In this document: positions 6,340-15,502 of the stretch, one piece after another
How positions within the stretch are numbered: the stretch's first letter is position 1
Layout: every line of letters starts with the position of its first letter
DNA from: a virus
Virus record (IMG/VR): IMGVR_UViG_3300033149_007212
Coordinates: 1 to 45,950 of that record
Length of the DNA: 45,950 nucleotides
Reading direction: 5' to 3' (one strand)
Program-made: the position numbers and the translations under genes
The notes under the pieces: model-generated
Database searches by the model: none
Seen by the model: the letters and a program-made list of their open reading frames with translations, nothing else
Told to the model about the DNA's origin: nothing

Positions 6340-6808
6340 ATATAGGGATCTGATCGAGCGAATAATAAAAGTTGCTGGGGGTGATTCACCGGTATCTCAG
6401 CCACTCCCAGTGTACTGGACGAAACAAATTAAATACAACCTCACACAGCATCAAATAATGGTGGGAATTACAATCGATCCTGAATTCTGGCCGAATGAGA
6501 TCATAACGGCGGCCAGTTTGGCTCAAACGGATCGTGAGAATTGCTTTGAAGTTTATATTCACAATCTATGGCAGCAATATTATGGTTCGGATCCTACGAT
6601 GGCCTATTGTGGTGTGTTTGATGCCTGGACGGCTCCTTTGTCTACTTGGCCACCAATTGCGATGCTTGATCTTACGGCGGCATCATATGTAGTTCCATCA
6701 GGCTGGACCGGATATCGATGTGGTTGGGATGTAATTTGGGGCGAGGGTAAACGAATAAATGGTTGGTCATTGCCAGGTGTGGTGCTCGCATTAGCGGAGA
6801 ATAGCTAA
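6317..6808 (+). CDS. hypothetical protein, 163 aa (virion surface region)
   Basis: Not recognised. The protein is rich in Trp and Tyr (for example FDAWTAPLSTWPP and WTGYRCGWDVIWG), as seen in beta-rich phage surface proteins. It starts inside the previous gene. Base composition turns AT-richer from about 6320 to 7330, unlike the GC-rich genes on either side. Together with the LamG gene and the next gene it may form the host-recognition or decoration set; that is inference from position and composition. Confidence 0.65.
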   Translation: MSWDVHNKYRDLIERIIKVAGGDSPVSQPLPVYWTKQIKYNLTQHQIMVGITIDPEFWPNEIITAASLAQTDRENCFEVYIHNLWQQYYGSDPTMAYCGVFDAWTAPLSTWPPIAMLDLTAASYVVPSGWTGYRCGWDVIWGEGKRINGWSLPGVVLALAENS

Positions 6809-6809
6809 A

Positions 6810-7331
6810 ATGGGTAGAAATCTTTATCCTTATACAGGTGATATTGATACGGTTTATAGAGCTTTTAGCTGGGTTGAACGCAATTTTAAATCATTTTATA
6901 AAATTCAACCGGCAACAATAAATTATAGTGTACAACGAGGTATTAATGAACGAACTCTTCATTTTCACAGTTTAAATCATCTTTGTAGCTTGCGATTCAG
7001 AAAAGGTGATCAGTTTTTGCCGGCCTCTTCTGTTAGTCTTGTATGGTTCATTATGCCGTCGTATGAGGCCTTGGGCGGTCCGTGGGATTATCGCATAGTG
7101 CCCAATAACTATACCTGTATTTCTATGCCCGGTACCAGTCTCATAACGGGAGCTACCTATAATGGGGACATTAACTGGCCACATTATTGGTATGATGAAA
7201 AGGACCCGACTCTTTGGCATTTTGGATTTTTTGTGAAGAGAGATTGGCGCTGGGGGCAAGCACGATGGTTCCCCATATTTTTATTCAACATCGACGGTCA
7301 TAACCGTTGGTTTATGGGGTTGGATTATTAG
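6810..7331 (+). CDS. hypothetical protein, 173 aa, aromatic-rich
   Basis: Not recognised. It is very rich in Trp, Tyr and Phe (HYWYDEKDPTLWHFGFF, WRWGQARWFPIFLF), suggesting a beta-rich, carbohydrate- or surface-facing protein. It starts one base after the stop of the 163-residue gene and shares its AT-rich composition, so the two were probably acquired together. Confidence 0.65.
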   Translation: MGRNLYPYTGDIDTVYRAFSWVERNFKSFYKIQPATINYSVQRGINERTLHFHSLNHLCSLRFRKGDQFLPASSVSLVWFIMPSYEALGGPWDYRIVPNNYTCISMPGTSLITGATYNGDINWPHYWYDEKDPTLWHFGFFVKRDWRWGQARWFPIFLFNIDGHNRWFMGLDY

Positions 7332-7332
7332 T

Positions 7333-7746
7333 GTGGTAAAGAATAAACGGGATCTGGAGGCTGCTTGGATAGTCGAGCATATTGCCGGCCCGTTATTCGG
7401 CCAAAAAGCTGTAGAGCGGGTGCGGCGTGGCGACCCCCTCCCCACTCTCCCCACTGTCTATTTTCTACTCGGTGCCGACGACACCATCCTCTACATAGGC
7501 CAGACAAAGTTTCTGGCTAATCGGATTCGGACACATGAGCGGCGCCTGAAGAATCCAATCCCGTTTACGACAATAGAGTATTTTGTGCCGGGCATACCCA
7601 TCCTCTCGGATCGGTTACGATTGGAATCCGCCTTGATTAGTATCGTGGTTCCGCCGCGAAATGGGGCGGTCCTCTTAAAGGTGTGCCCGAAATCGAGAAC
7701 ACTTGTGGAGATTCGTTTTGGGAGACGACGTCGGCAAAAAATCTAA
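7333..7746 (+). CDS. GIY-YIG nuclease domain protein
   Basis: The 137-residue protein has a GIY-YIG core: VYFLL (residues 42-46), ILYIGQT (52-58), R64, H68, and a possible catalytic E98 in RLRLESALI. The domain cuts DNA with one metal ion. In phages such genes are often homing endonucleases, but this one has no obvious DNA-recognition extension. It lies directly before the terminase genes, where HNH or GIY-YIG nucleases sometimes help packaging. The start is a GTG with a weak ribosome binding site, and its end overlaps the small terminase. Confidence 0.7.
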   Translation: MVKNKRDLEAAWIVEHIAGPLFGQKAVERVRRGDPLPTLPTVYFLLGADDTILYIGQTKFLANRIRTHERRLKNPIPFTTIEYFVPGIPILSDRLRLESALISIVVPPRNGAVLLKVCPKSRTLVEIRFGRRRRQKI

Positions 7747-8278
7747 TCCGTACCGTAAGAAGCAGAGGCCGTCAAAGGTCCGGGTTGAGCGGCGTTTGGC
7801 CTATTCGGATCTCGGTCGGTCTTTGGCTGTGGGAAAGGCACTGCAAGAGGCGAATCTCCCTTATGCTCCTAAGACCGAAGATTGGCTGATTCTTGCTGCC
7901 GTACTCGCCGGCTCGATCGGCACCCACGAGATAGCTGAAGTGGCGGGCATGCAGGCCGGCGACGTGAAAGCCCGGCTCCTCGATCCGGCGTTCGCCCGCT
8001 GGCTCGCCGAGCGGGTCGAATTGGAATTGCCGAGCCGGCTGGGGTTGGTTGACCTCGCCGTCTACGCCCGCGCCCTCAAATCGGGTGATGTGGCTCGGGC
8101 CCGGTATTTGGCTGAGCGGTTCGGAAAGCTGCGGCGGCAACCGACGAACCCCCATTACCATCTCCATTTAAACCTTGATAAACTGAGTGAAGAGCAACTG
8201 GTACGGCTGGTGGAGGAAAAGCGGAGGTTACTTGGGCTAACACAAGATGGAACGGAAGAAGAAACCGAGTCCGAATAA
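7718..8278 (+). CDS. terminase small subunit (putative)
   Basis: This protein of about 186 residues lies directly before and overlaps the large terminase gene. The N-terminus is basic (KKSNPYRKKQRPSKVR), then comes a helix-turn-helix-like region (LAGSIGTHEIAEVAGMQAGDVKARL), a helical middle (ELELPSRLGLVDLAVYARALKSG) and an acidic tail. This layout is usual for small terminases, which recognise the packaging site and load the large subunit. The start is uncertain: TTG at 7718 follows GGAG at 7 nt, and TTG at 7703 is the alternative. The assignment rests on position and domain layout. Confidence 0.65.
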   Translation: MGDDVGKKSNPYRKKQRPSKVRVERRLAYSDLGRSLAVGKALQEANLPYAPKTEDWLILAAVLAGSIGTHEIAEVAGMQAGDVKARLLDPAFARWLAERVELELPSRLGLVDLAVYARALKSGDVARARYLAERFGKLRRQPTNPHYHLHLNLDKLSEEQLVRLVEEKRRLLGLTQDGTEEETESE

Positions 8279-9785
8279 ACGCCAATTGCTGATTCAGCAG
8301 GCCTTTTTATTGGCGGAGCTGGAACGACGTCAAAAAGAGGCCCCTATCCTCCACTTCAAACCGCACCGGCTCCAGCAGCGATTTTTTAACAGCACTGCAC
8401 CGATTGTCATGCTAAGCGGCGGGAACCGGCTTGGGAAAACGCACGCTTTGGTCGCCCTCTCCATTGCCCTTGCCTGGGGTTATCGGTTATGGGAGACGGG
8501 GCAGGCCAGCAGCGTCGACGGCAATTTCAAGCCACGTGAGGAAATGCCCGAATCGGCGTGGATCCTTCGAACCGATGGGTTACCGATTCAGGTGCCGAAT
8601 CGAATCATCTACTTGACCGGACTCACCCTCGAACGCGGGATCGGCGAAATCTTCTGGGAGAAGTTCCGGCAGTTGGTCCCCAAAGACGTGCTGGCTAAAT
8701 GCGACATCAAAACCGGAACTCTCGGGATCCCGCGCAAAGTGGTGTGGCCCAATGGATCGGAGCTCATTCTTGGCAGCGCCCAGCAGCAGAAGGCGACGCG
8801 GGATATGAGCTTCGAGGGGTTCGCTGCCGACGCCGCCTTATTTGATGAGCCGCTGGATCGTAAGACATACATCGCCGTCAAGCGTGGTTTGATTGACAGA
8901 CAAGGCCGGCTCTGGTGGTCGCTCACCCCCGTTGGTCCTAACTGTCTCTGGATCGCCTCGGATCTGTTACAAGAGGAACGGGCCGACGTCGAGCTGATCC
9001 AAGGCGACCCGCTGGAAGAGAATCCGTTTATCGATCGGGCGGCTTTTGAGGCGTTTCTCGACGATGCCGCTATGACAGATGAGGAGCGGGAGGCGCGGCG
9101 ATATGGTCGGTTCTCGATGATGAGCCGAAATATTGTCACCACATTCGGCGACCACGCTATTATCGAGCCGACAGAAATACCGCTACATATCCCGCGCGTC
9201 ATGGTCAGTGACCCCCATCATGCGCGCCCGACCGTTTCAATCTGGGCTGCGGTTTATGACGATGGTGAGCGGCTGGTCATTTACCGTGAGGATCCGGATT
9301 ATGATATGACGAAGGGGCGCAAATTTATTCCATTTTCTAATTGGGCCGCCCAGATTAAGGCGCTGGAAGGACGAGAGCCGGTGTTGTGGCGATTGGTTGA
9401 TCCCCAGTTTGGTCCGGCGAAACCCAGCGTACTCGGGCAACGTGAACAGTCATTTGTGGAGCGGGCTGCCGAATACGGACTGGTATATTGTACCGAAGTC
9501 GATAATACTATTGATGCCGGAATAGATCGGTTACGGGAAGCGTTTCGGATAAGTGACGTAACCGGTCGGCCTCGAGTACAGATTTTTAGAAGTTGCCGAA
9601 ACACCATTAGGGCTCTGCAATTGTGGTCGTATGAAGAGAGCGCGTCCGGAGTCCTAAAGGTGTCGGAAAAATATAAAGATCGGGTGGATGTCGTACGCTA
9701 TCTCCTTTCGGCACGTATCCCGTTTTATGTTGGTGCAGTAGGTGGATACAACTATTTGGAGGATAATAATGCTGAAAAACATTGA
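8247..9785 (+). CDS. terminase large subunit
   Basis: This 512-residue ATP-driven DNA packaging motor has Walker A GGNRLGKT (residues 58-65), Walker B AALFDE (196-201), a C-motif region around WSLTPVG, and a C-terminal RNase H-like nuclease domain beginning near VMVSDPHHARP (D322). The length is normal for the family. It starts within the small subunit gene (32-bp overlap) and is followed by a lipoprotein-like gene, then a glycosyltransferase and the portal. Confidence 0.93.
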   Translation: MERKKKPSPNKRQLLIQQAFLLAELERRQKEAPILHFKPHRLQQRFFNSTAPIVMLSGGNRLGKTHALVALSIALAWGYRLWETGQASSVDGNFKPREEMPESAWILRTDGLPIQVPNRIIYLTGLTLERGIGEIFWEKFRQLVPKDVLAKCDIKTGTLGIPRKVVWPNGSELILGSAQQQKATRDMSFEGFAADAALFDEPLDRKTYIAVKRGLIDRQGRLWWSLTPVGPNCLWIASDLLQEERADVELIQGDPLEENPFIDRAAFEAFLDDAAMTDEEREARRYGRFSMMSRNIVTTFGDHAIIEPTEIPLHIPRVMVSDPHHARPTVSIWAAVYDDGERLVIYREDPDYDMTKGRKFIPFSNWAAQIKALEGREPVLWRLVDPQFGPAKPSVLGQREQSFVERAAEYGLVYCTEVDNTIDAGIDRLREAFRISDVTGRPRVQIFRSCRNTIRALQLWSYEESASGVLKVSEKYKDRVDVVRYLLSARIPFYVGAVGGYNYLEDNNAEKH

Positions 9786-10134
9786 AACGTTCCTTTCTAA
9801 AGTGTGGCCGTTTCTTTTCGTCTGTCTTTTTCTCTTGGCCGCCTCATGTCGGTATTCGGAAGTCGTAACCGGCCCGGATGGGCGTCCGGCAATAGTGGTA
9901 AAAGGAGAAGATAAGACTGGCCTTCAACCGGACGAGGTGCTGGGAGTACCGGCTGAGGATGTGGTTGGTGCGGCCAAGGACGCCGTCGAAACCGTGAATC
10001 CGGTTGAGGTGGTCGAAAAGGGACAGAAGGGGGATTGGTTTGGCGTAGTCGCCGGCGTTCTCACCTTCATGGCCGTGCTTGTTGGCGGAATAGGTGTTCG
10101 ACGCAAGATCAGGAAGAAGAAGGGAGCAGTGTAA
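9769..10134 (+). CDS. putative lipoprotein with C-terminal membrane segment, 121 aa
   Basis: The N-terminus has a signal sequence with a lipobox-like end (LLAASC, Cys near residue 25). The middle is acidic and soluble. A second hydrophobic segment (VVAGVLTFMAVLVGGIGV) is followed by a basic RRKIRKKK tail. The start follows TTTGGAGGATAATA. It overlaps the terminase end and the start of another small membrane protein gene. A lysis role (outer-membrane spanin-like) or a virion membrane role is possible, but neither is shown. Confidence 0.65.
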   Translation: MLKNIETFLSKVWPFLFVCLFLLAASCRYSEVVTGPDGRPAIVVKGEDKTGLQPDEVLGVPAEDVVGAAKDAVETVNPVEVVEKGQKGDWFGVVAGVLTFMAVLVGGIGVRRKIRKKKGAV

Positions 10135-10319
10135 TGCGTGTATTGAAGGGATTGGTTGTTGGTCTCGTTGTCCTTCTTGTCCTCTATGCCGTGGCCGTGG
10201 TCGCGCCGCCCTTTTCGATCGGTGTCGGCGGCGGCATTATGACCGGCCCGAATGCGGTGCTCGGCGGCCAGGTCGTTATCCAGAAAAACGTATTGCCGGA
10301 CAAAAAGGAGCCGCTGTAG
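10134..10319 (+). CDS. small single-span membrane protein, 61 aa
   Basis: One N-terminal membrane segment (LVVGLVVLLVLYAVAVVAPPF, residues 6-26) is followed by a short Gly/Val-rich tail ending in charged residues. The ATG overlaps the TAA of the lipoprotein-like gene, and its stop overlaps the GTG of the glycosyltransferase. The pair with 9769-10134 is coupled and could act together at the membrane. No family is recognised. Confidence 0.65.
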   Translation: MRVLKGLVVGLVVLLVLYAVAVVAPPFSIGVGGGIMTGPNAVLGGQVVIQKNVLPDKKEPL

Positions 10320-11071
10320 TGCTCGATTTGATCTATATTCATTTCGGACATGAGCGCCACTCAATCCGCTACGGAATCGAATTGGGGTCGCGCTGGCTTG
10401 TCGATATGGGTATCCGGTGTCGCGGCCTGGCTGTTCTCGATCGACCGACAAAGGACGTGCGCGGCATCCTGAACGAAGCCCACCCGGAATACTGGCTCGA
10501 TATAATCGAAATTGATCGGCGACAGCTGGCCCCGGATTTCAACGGCCAGGTGATCGCCAGCCGCGACCTGGCAATGCGCCGGCTGCACGAAATCGGCGAG
10601 GACACCAAATGGGTTTGTTTTCTCGACGACGATATCCAATACGGTCCGCGCTGGCGGGCCCACATCAAGAAGGCGCTGAGTGATGATCGGATACTTGCTT
10701 GGCGTGGTGTTAGTCTCTTTCTTTGGAATAGCTGGAGCATTATCAATCTTAAGCAGGAACATCGAGTAACGCACTTCTTTCGCTACCGACCCGGCAGCCG
10801 GATGAGGCCGGATCTCGTGCTCCACCATACGGGCGACATACACGAGGAGCTCGAGGCCGAGCCGGAGCGGGCCCAGACGCTGCCCTGGTTTCTGCTCGAT
10901 CTCAGTGGCATCTGCGCCCAGGCCCGGCGGGAGATGTATGAGGCCCAGCTCCGGGCCGGAAAATATGATCCGTTTACGTTTCGATGGATTGAATCGCCGG
11001 ATCCAATCGCTCTCAATCAAGTTATAAATGAGGATCCGGAAGAGTTCTGGAGGAAGCGCTATGGCCGATAA
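10319..11071 (+). CDS. GT-A type glycosyltransferase-like protein
   Basis: A 250-residue protein with a GT-A-like layout: an N-terminal Rossmann-like strand (LIYIHFG), SRDLAMRRLHEIG before the metal site, and WVCFLDDDIQYGP with D103-D105 as the nucleotide-sugar/metal motif. The rest contains a WFLLDLSGICAQ strand and an acidic C-terminus. GTG at 10319 follows AGGAG and overlaps the previous TAG. It is one of three GT-A-like genes in this genome. Position between terminase and portal suggests modification of virion proteins or host glycans, but this is inference. Confidence 0.7.
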   Translation: MLDLIYIHFGHERHSIRYGIELGSRWLVDMGIRCRGLAVLDRPTKDVRGILNEAHPEYWLDIIEIDRRQLAPDFNGQVIASRDLAMRRLHEIGEDTKWVCFLDDDIQYGPRWRAHIKKALSDDRILAWRGVSLFLWNSWSIINLKQEHRVTHFFRYRPGSRMRPDLVLHHTGDIHEELEAEPERAQTLPWFLLDLSGICAQARREMYEAQLRAGKYDPFTFRWIESPDPIALNQVINEDPEEFWRKRYGR

Positions 11072-11246
11072 GTGCTTTCACGGCGTACCACACGACCAAC
11101 ATTGTATCTATTGTGATTTAATTCAAAAGCAAGCGGTGCGGTGTCCTGATTCTCGGTTGCGTAAAATAGCGCAGCTGCGTTGGAATCAACTACAAAAAGA
11201 AGGCGCTTTTAATCGATATGTGCTCAATAACGGAATAGAGGAGTAG
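11061..11246 (+). CDS. small cysteine/histidine-rich protein, 61 aa
   Basis: The N-terminus has CFHGVPHDQHCIYC, a likely zinc-binding cluster, followed by a basic helical tail. This tiny C-x-H-G...H-x-x-x-C-x-x-C pattern is frequent in phage proteins of unknown function. The ATG at 11061 follows GGAGG and overlaps the end of the glycosyltransferase gene. The portal gene starts 3 bp after its stop. Confidence 0.7.
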   Translation: MADKCFHGVPHDQHCIYCDLIQKQAVRCPDSRLRKIAQLRWNQLQKEGAFNRYVLNNGIEE

Positions 11247-11249
11247 AAG

Positions 11250-13256
11250 ATGCTCAATCGACTGACTAATCCAGTCTCAATTCAAGTACTGGGTGAGCTG
11301 GACTATTCTAAATTTGAAGAAGATGTCCAGAAGCTACGACAGCGCATTATACGTGATGATGATGCTCGGCACACCTGGCTTGAAGATATAAAAGAGATTC
11401 TTAATCAGCTTGATGGAAAAGATAAACGGAAACGCAAGCCGTGGGCACATGCTTCAGATATTTCGATGCCGCTGACTAAAAAGCTGCTCCGGCGTTGGAT
11501 CCCGGTCTTATACAATCTTATTGCCGGAGCCGAGCCGGTTACTTATTTTCACGCTAATGATCCACAAGCATCTATTGTCGCACCATCAGCCGAAGCATTT
11601 TTTGACTGGCTGTTTAAAGTTTATATGGATGACAGCCTCAAAGAAATACGGTATCTGATCTATAATATAGGTGCTAAGGGTTTGGCGTTTCTCGGTGTCC
11701 ATTGGGATTATCGAACCGAAACCACCACCCAGGTAATTCCCGTTGATGACATTTGGCCGGATGGTCCGCCGAACAATATTCAAGAAATCGTTTCAACATT
11801 GATTTCACATTACTTTGTAAAGCCTATTAAGCCGGAAACGCAGCGGTCAATATTAGAAGCTGCACGTAAAATAATGGATGGACAAAAATTTGTTCGGCTC
11901 ACGTATACTCAGGTTGTTGCCGATAAGCCGCGGATCCGAGCCTATCGGCCCGAAGACGTAATCGTACCGCTCGATTCGGAAGCCACGCACGATGCCGATT
12001 ACGTCTGTCTCGTTCACAAACTTTTGCCGGACCGTTTGCGGCAAATGGCCATGGATGGGATTCTTAATCCGATAGCGGTGGAAGATCTATTAGTAGGAGA
12101 GGAAAAAGAAAAGAAAGGTGAAAATGTTGCGGCCCGGGCCTCGCCGACCCGTGTAGTTGACAGCCAGGATGCCGAGCGTGACGCCGATAAAGGGCTCCAG
12201 ACCGGTCTCGGTGAAATGGACGGGCCGATCACCGTTTACCAAATTTATTGTCGGCTCGATATCAACGGTGACGGGATAGGCGAGCGGTGCGTGATGTGGT
12301 ATGCGCCGGATTACGATAAGGTCCTGGCGCTCCATCCGTATCCATACCCCTTCAATTATTGGCCGGTATTCAGATTCGATTTCGAAGACACCGACCGTAG
12401 GCCGTTTAGGAGCCGCGGTATTGGACATTTACTGAAGGATATTCAGGCACAATATAATAAGCAATACCGGGCGACGTGTGATGCAATCGATATTCAGCTC
12501 GCGCCGGTTTTCATTCGCCGGGCAGCTTCGCCGCTGATGCCCCGGACTTTCAAATGGGGGCCAGGCGCGGTCTTGGACGTATCGGTTCTCGGCGAGCTGC
12601 AGATGCTCGAAAAGACACCGCTGAATCTGCACCAGTATCTCCAAGACCGAGCCGAATTGAAAGCGTTCGGTGAGGAGCTGGTCGGTTCAATTGATGCGGC
12701 TCTTGCGGCAACCGGTCGGAAACTCGAGCGGCGCACCGCATTCGAAGTTGACAAGGTGGCCGGAATCATCGAGCAGATCACGTTTATGGATAGCGCCACG
12801 TTCCAAAGCGTGATGGGGCGCGTCTTTCAATGTATTTGGGATTTGTGGATCGCTTTCGGCCCGAATGAGATCTATTTCAATGTCGTTGGTGAGGCTGAAC
12901 CACGCGTCTTCAATAAGGCCGAATATCGGTACCGGTTCACACTCACACCGGCTGGCACACCTGGCAATACCAATCGGCGCTATATGCTGGCCTTGGCGAT
13001 GCAGGTTCTACAGCTGGTGATGCAGGTCGCGCCGGATATGGCAAACCGACCATTCTTGGTTTACTACATCGCCAACCTGCTCGATCGGCGTTTGGCCAAA
13101 AACATTTTCTTGCCGGAGCAGCAACAGGCACTCAACAAGTTCTTGCAAGGATTGGCGCAGCAGCTGACATCGGGCGAGGTGCCCGAGCTGTTGCAAGAAA
13201 TAATGGTACGTGAACCCAAAACAGAGGAGGGCAGCAGTGGAGAAGCAGGATTTTGA
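11250..13256 (+). CDS. portal protein
   Basis: This 668-residue protein has the length and character of podovirus-type portals, which form the dodecameric ring for DNA entry and exit. Supporting features are the position after the terminase and before scaffold and capsid genes, the N-terminal helical region, the RRWIPVLYNLIAGAEPV segment, FRSRGIGHLLKDIQAQYNK, and the helix-rich C-terminus. There is no fused protease or MuF domain. The start follows GAGGAGTAGAAG. The identification relies on context and general similarity. Confidence 0.8.
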   Translation: MLNRLTNPVSIQVLGELDYSKFEEDVQKLRQRIIRDDDARHTWLEDIKEILNQLDGKDKRKRKPWAHASDISMPLTKKLLRRWIPVLYNLIAGAEPVTYFHANDPQASIVAPSAEAFFDWLFKVYMDDSLKEIRYLIYNIGAKGLAFLGVHWDYRTETTTQVIPVDDIWPDGPPNNIQEIVSTLISHYFVKPIKPETQRSILEAARKIMDGQKFVRLTYTQVVADKPRIRAYRPEDVIVPLDSEATHDADYVCLVHKLLPDRLRQMAMDGILNPIAVEDLLVGEEKEKKGENVAARASPTRVVDSQDAERDADKGLQTGLGEMDGPITVYQIYCRLDINGDGIGERCVMWYAPDYDKVLALHPYPYPFNYWPVFRFDFEDTDRRPFRSRGIGHLLKDIQAQYNKQYRATCDAIDIQLAPVFIRRAASPLMPRTFKWGPGAVLDVSVLGELQMLEKTPLNLHQYLQDRAELKAFGEELVGSIDAALAATGRKLERRTAFEVDKVAGIIEQITFMDSATFQSVMGRVFQCIWDLWIAFGPNEIYFNVVGEAEPRVFNKAEYRYRFTLTPAGTPGNTNRRYMLALAMQVLQLVMQVAPDMANRPFLVYYIANLLDRRLAKNIFLPEQQQALNKFLQGLAQQLTSGEVPELLQEIMVREPKTEEGSSGEAGF

Positions 13257-13509
13257 GGAGTTGGTAAAGAACTTGGAGGTCGATAAGATAAACACGATCA
13301 TCCGGGACGGCAAGGCGTCGGATTTCGGAAAGTGGGTCGATTATCGGCTCGACCAACTGCGCGAGGCAATAGTCAGTGCGCTGGGCGCCGTTCGTGATAA
13401 AGATTCGGACGCTTGGCGGCTGATTGGTCAGTTACAGTTATTGAATGTTTTGAGAGCTTGGCTTTTTGAGGAGGTAATGACAGATGGAAGGGAACGAGCA
13501 GAGGACTGA
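13237..13509 (+). CDS. hypothetical protein, 90 aa (head region)
   Basis: Not recognised. An all-helical acidic protein with regular heptad-like hydrophobics. GTG at 13237 follows AGAGGAGGG with good spacing and lies inside the portal 3' end. The stop overlaps the scaffold gene. The position suggests a minor head assembly factor. Confidence 0.65.
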   Translation: MEKQDFEELVKNLEVDKINTIIRDGKASDFGKWVDYRLDQLREAIVSALGAVRDKDSDAWRLIGQLQLLNVLRAWLFEEVMTDGRERAED

Positions 13510-14314
13510 ACAGCAATCTCAACCGCAGGATCAGGGAGCACAGCCCCAGTCTCAACAAAAAGATAAAACCGACGATAAAAAGAGCACAATCCAGAAACGG
13601 ATAGCGCAATTATACGGCGAAAAAAAGCAGGCCGAAGAGGAGGCTCTGCTGTACAAGCAGCAGTTGCAGGAGCTGCAAGCACAACTTCAGGCGACCCAGG
13701 AAGAGTTGGCCCAGTTGCGGCTCAACTCCGGCGTCAACCCCGCGGTCAATTCACCTCTTTCCGGGATGGGTGTCGGTCCGGTTTCGGATCCAGACTCGGT
13801 GAAGAAGCTGGTTTCTGAGGCCGTCAAGGAAGTTGTTGGTCCGATCGTCGAAGAGTTTAATAAAAACAAGCAGTTCCAGCAATTGCGGCTCCAACAGCGT
13901 GAAGCCTTCAATCGTGCCGCAATGGAGTTCCCCGAGTTGGCCGATCCAACCAGCGATTTGTTCCAGGCCACGGATGAGGTGTTGCGGCGGGATCCGAAGC
14001 TTCAGACGGACCCTGACGGACCGTTTAAAGCGGCTTTGATCGCTCAGGGCATTCTTGCCCGAGCCCAAGCCCAAGACGGCCCCCAGGCGACTCCGGAGCA
14101 GAAGAAGGCAGCCGCAGCCGGCCCGCCCGGCGCCGGCATACCTCAGAGTGGACCGCGAAAACAGCTGGCGGAACTGGAACAGCAATATGACCAACTTATG
14201 GAGCGGTTGCGGCAAACCACCGATTCGACTGAAATCAGCCGAATGTGGCGGGAGCGGTCTGTTTTACTCGCACAGATTGAAGCTTTGAGAGCAGAGCAAG
14301 GTGAAACAGGATAG
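13484..14314 (+). CDS. scaffolding protein (putative)
   Basis: This 276-residue protein has a Gln-rich disordered start, a coiled coil over residues 37-82 (EEEALLYKQQLQELQ and following), a Pro/Gly linker, and a helical C-terminus (QLAELEQQYDQLMERLRQ). It sits immediately before the capsid gene, where head scaffolds are encoded. Low complexity, high charge and the coiled coil fit a scaffold that leaves the head during maturation. No protease domain is seen. Confidence 0.75.
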   Translation: MEGNEQRTEQQSQPQDQGAQPQSQQKDKTDDKKSTIQKRIAQLYGEKKQAEEEALLYKQQLQELQAQLQATQEELAQLRLNSGVNPAVNSPLSGMGVGPVSDPDSVKKLVSEAVKEVVGPIVEEFNKNKQFQQLRLQQREAFNRAAMEFPELADPTSDLFQATDEVLRRDPKLQTDPDGPFKAALIAQGILARAQAQDGPQATPEQKKAAAAGPPGAGIPQSGPRKQLAELEQQYDQLMERLRQTTDSTEISRMWRERSVLLAQIEALRAEQGETG

Positions 14315-14330
14315 GAAAAGGAGGTAAAAG

Positions 14331-15257
14331 ATGGCGGTTCTCCAGACATGGGATGAAATTGTTGCAAATACCCTGCGATCTGATAAGACCATAAGGGAGT
14401 CATTGCAGGATGCAATTTATAACGTTGCCCCCGCCGATACGCCGATCCTCTCCAGGGTTCGGCAGGTGGGAGTCAGCCATTTCTTTGTACAGTGGCTCGA
14501 GGACACCTACAGGGCTGCACAGACTAATGCCCAACTCGAGGCAATGGCCTTCACGGCGCAGACCAAGACCGTGCCGAATCGGACCTCCAACATTGCACAG
14601 ATCTTCTATGTTGGTGGGATGATTTCGGACACCCAGCGGCAGGTTGAACACGCCGGTATGGCCGATCCTCTGGCCTATTACGAAGCCAAGGACGTAATCG
14701 AGCTGAAGAAGGATATCGAGCTCGCCCTCGTCCGCGGCTCGGCAGTGACTGGCGATACTAACACCGCCCGGCAGATGAATGGGTTGCTGAATATTATCAG
14801 CACGAATAAGACCAGCATCTCTGGTATTACGTTCACTGAGAAGGTCTTCAATGACCTGATTCAGCTCACTTGGAACGTGACCCGCGAGATGCCGACTGAG
14901 GTCTACTGCTCACCTTATGTGCGTAGGACGATCTCCCTGTACAGCACGAAGGTCACCCCGTTCATCCCGGCGGAGCGGAAAGAGCAGATCCTTGCGGTCG
15001 ACACCTATCAGAACGATTTTGGTAGGTTCCGCGCCCTTCTCCACCGCGAGCTCAACAACGGCTTCAGCTCCGTCAACGAGCTGTTCGCCATCCGGCCTGA
15101 GCATCTCGCCACGGGTTGGTTGCAGCCGCTGCGGCGGGAGATACTGGCCCGCGATGGTCTGCGCGTACGGTACCAGATCAGCTGCGATTTGACTCTCCTT
15201 TATCGGAGTGAGAAGCCGTTCTTCGCAGCCGACAAGGTGTTCCCGTACTTGCCGTAA
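14331..15257 (+). CDS. major capsid protein (DUF5309/SU10-type)
   Basis: This 308-residue protein fits the SU10-like major head protein family with the HK97 fold. Landmarks are an APADTPILSRV start region, FFVQWLEDTYRAA, the NRTSNIAQIFYVGGMISDTQ segment, KKDIELALVRGSA, and a C-terminal LQPLRREILARDG part. It starts with AAAAGGAGGTAAAAG before the ATG, the best ribosome binding site in the neighbourhood, as expected for the most abundant virion protein. Confidence 0.85.
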   Translation: MAVLQTWDEIVANTLRSDKTIRESLQDAIYNVAPADTPILSRVRQVGVSHFFVQWLEDTYRAAQTNAQLEAMAFTAQTKTVPNRTSNIAQIFYVGGMISDTQRQVEHAGMADPLAYYEAKDVIELKKDIELALVRGSAVTGDTNTARQMNGLLNIISTNKTSISGITFTEKVFNDLIQLTWNVTREMPTEVYCSPYVRRTISLYSTKVTPFIPAERKEQILAVDTYQNDFGRFRALLHRELNNGFSSVNELFAIRPEHLATGWLQPLRREILARDGLRVRYQISCDLTLLYRSEKPFFAADKVFPYLP

Positions 15258-15319
15258 GGTAAGTGGACGACCTGGGCAAGTCGTTAAACTGCCCACCACC
15301 CTTTCATAGGAGGATAGCA

Positions 15320-15502
15320 ATGAATGTATACGAAGCGCTTGAGTGGATCAACCGGGTTTTGGTTTACGGGTTGATAAGTCCACGTGACCGAGCCCGCGGG
15401 CAGGAAGCCCAAAAACTGTTGACGAAAGTTATTGGAGAGTGGGAGCAGCTAAAAAAGGAGGCGGCTCGTGGCAAGGTTAAAAGATCCAAGCATTCTGATT
15501 AA
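15320..15502 (+). CDS. small helical protein, 60 aa
   Basis: Not recognised. One long helix pair (VYEALEWINRVLVYGL, then EAQKLLTKVIGEWEQLKKEA) with a basic tail. ATG at 15320 follows AGGAGGATAGCA. It overlaps the next gene. A capsid-associated or head-completion role is possible from position. Confidence 0.65.
   Translation: MNVYEALEWINRVLVYGLISPRDRARGQEAQKLLTKVIGEWEQLKKEAARGKVKRSKHSD

Noticed and set aside
9769-10319. Two-component spanin pair
   Set aside because: A lipoprotein followed by a single-span protein is suggestive, but the lipoprotein has a second C-terminal span, the order is reversed, and no endolysin or holin lies beside it.
15270-15295. Hairpin after the capsid gene (TGGGCA/TGCCCA) as a terminator
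   Set aside because: The stem is 6 bp with an 11-nt loop and lacks a U-tract; it may at most reduce read-through.
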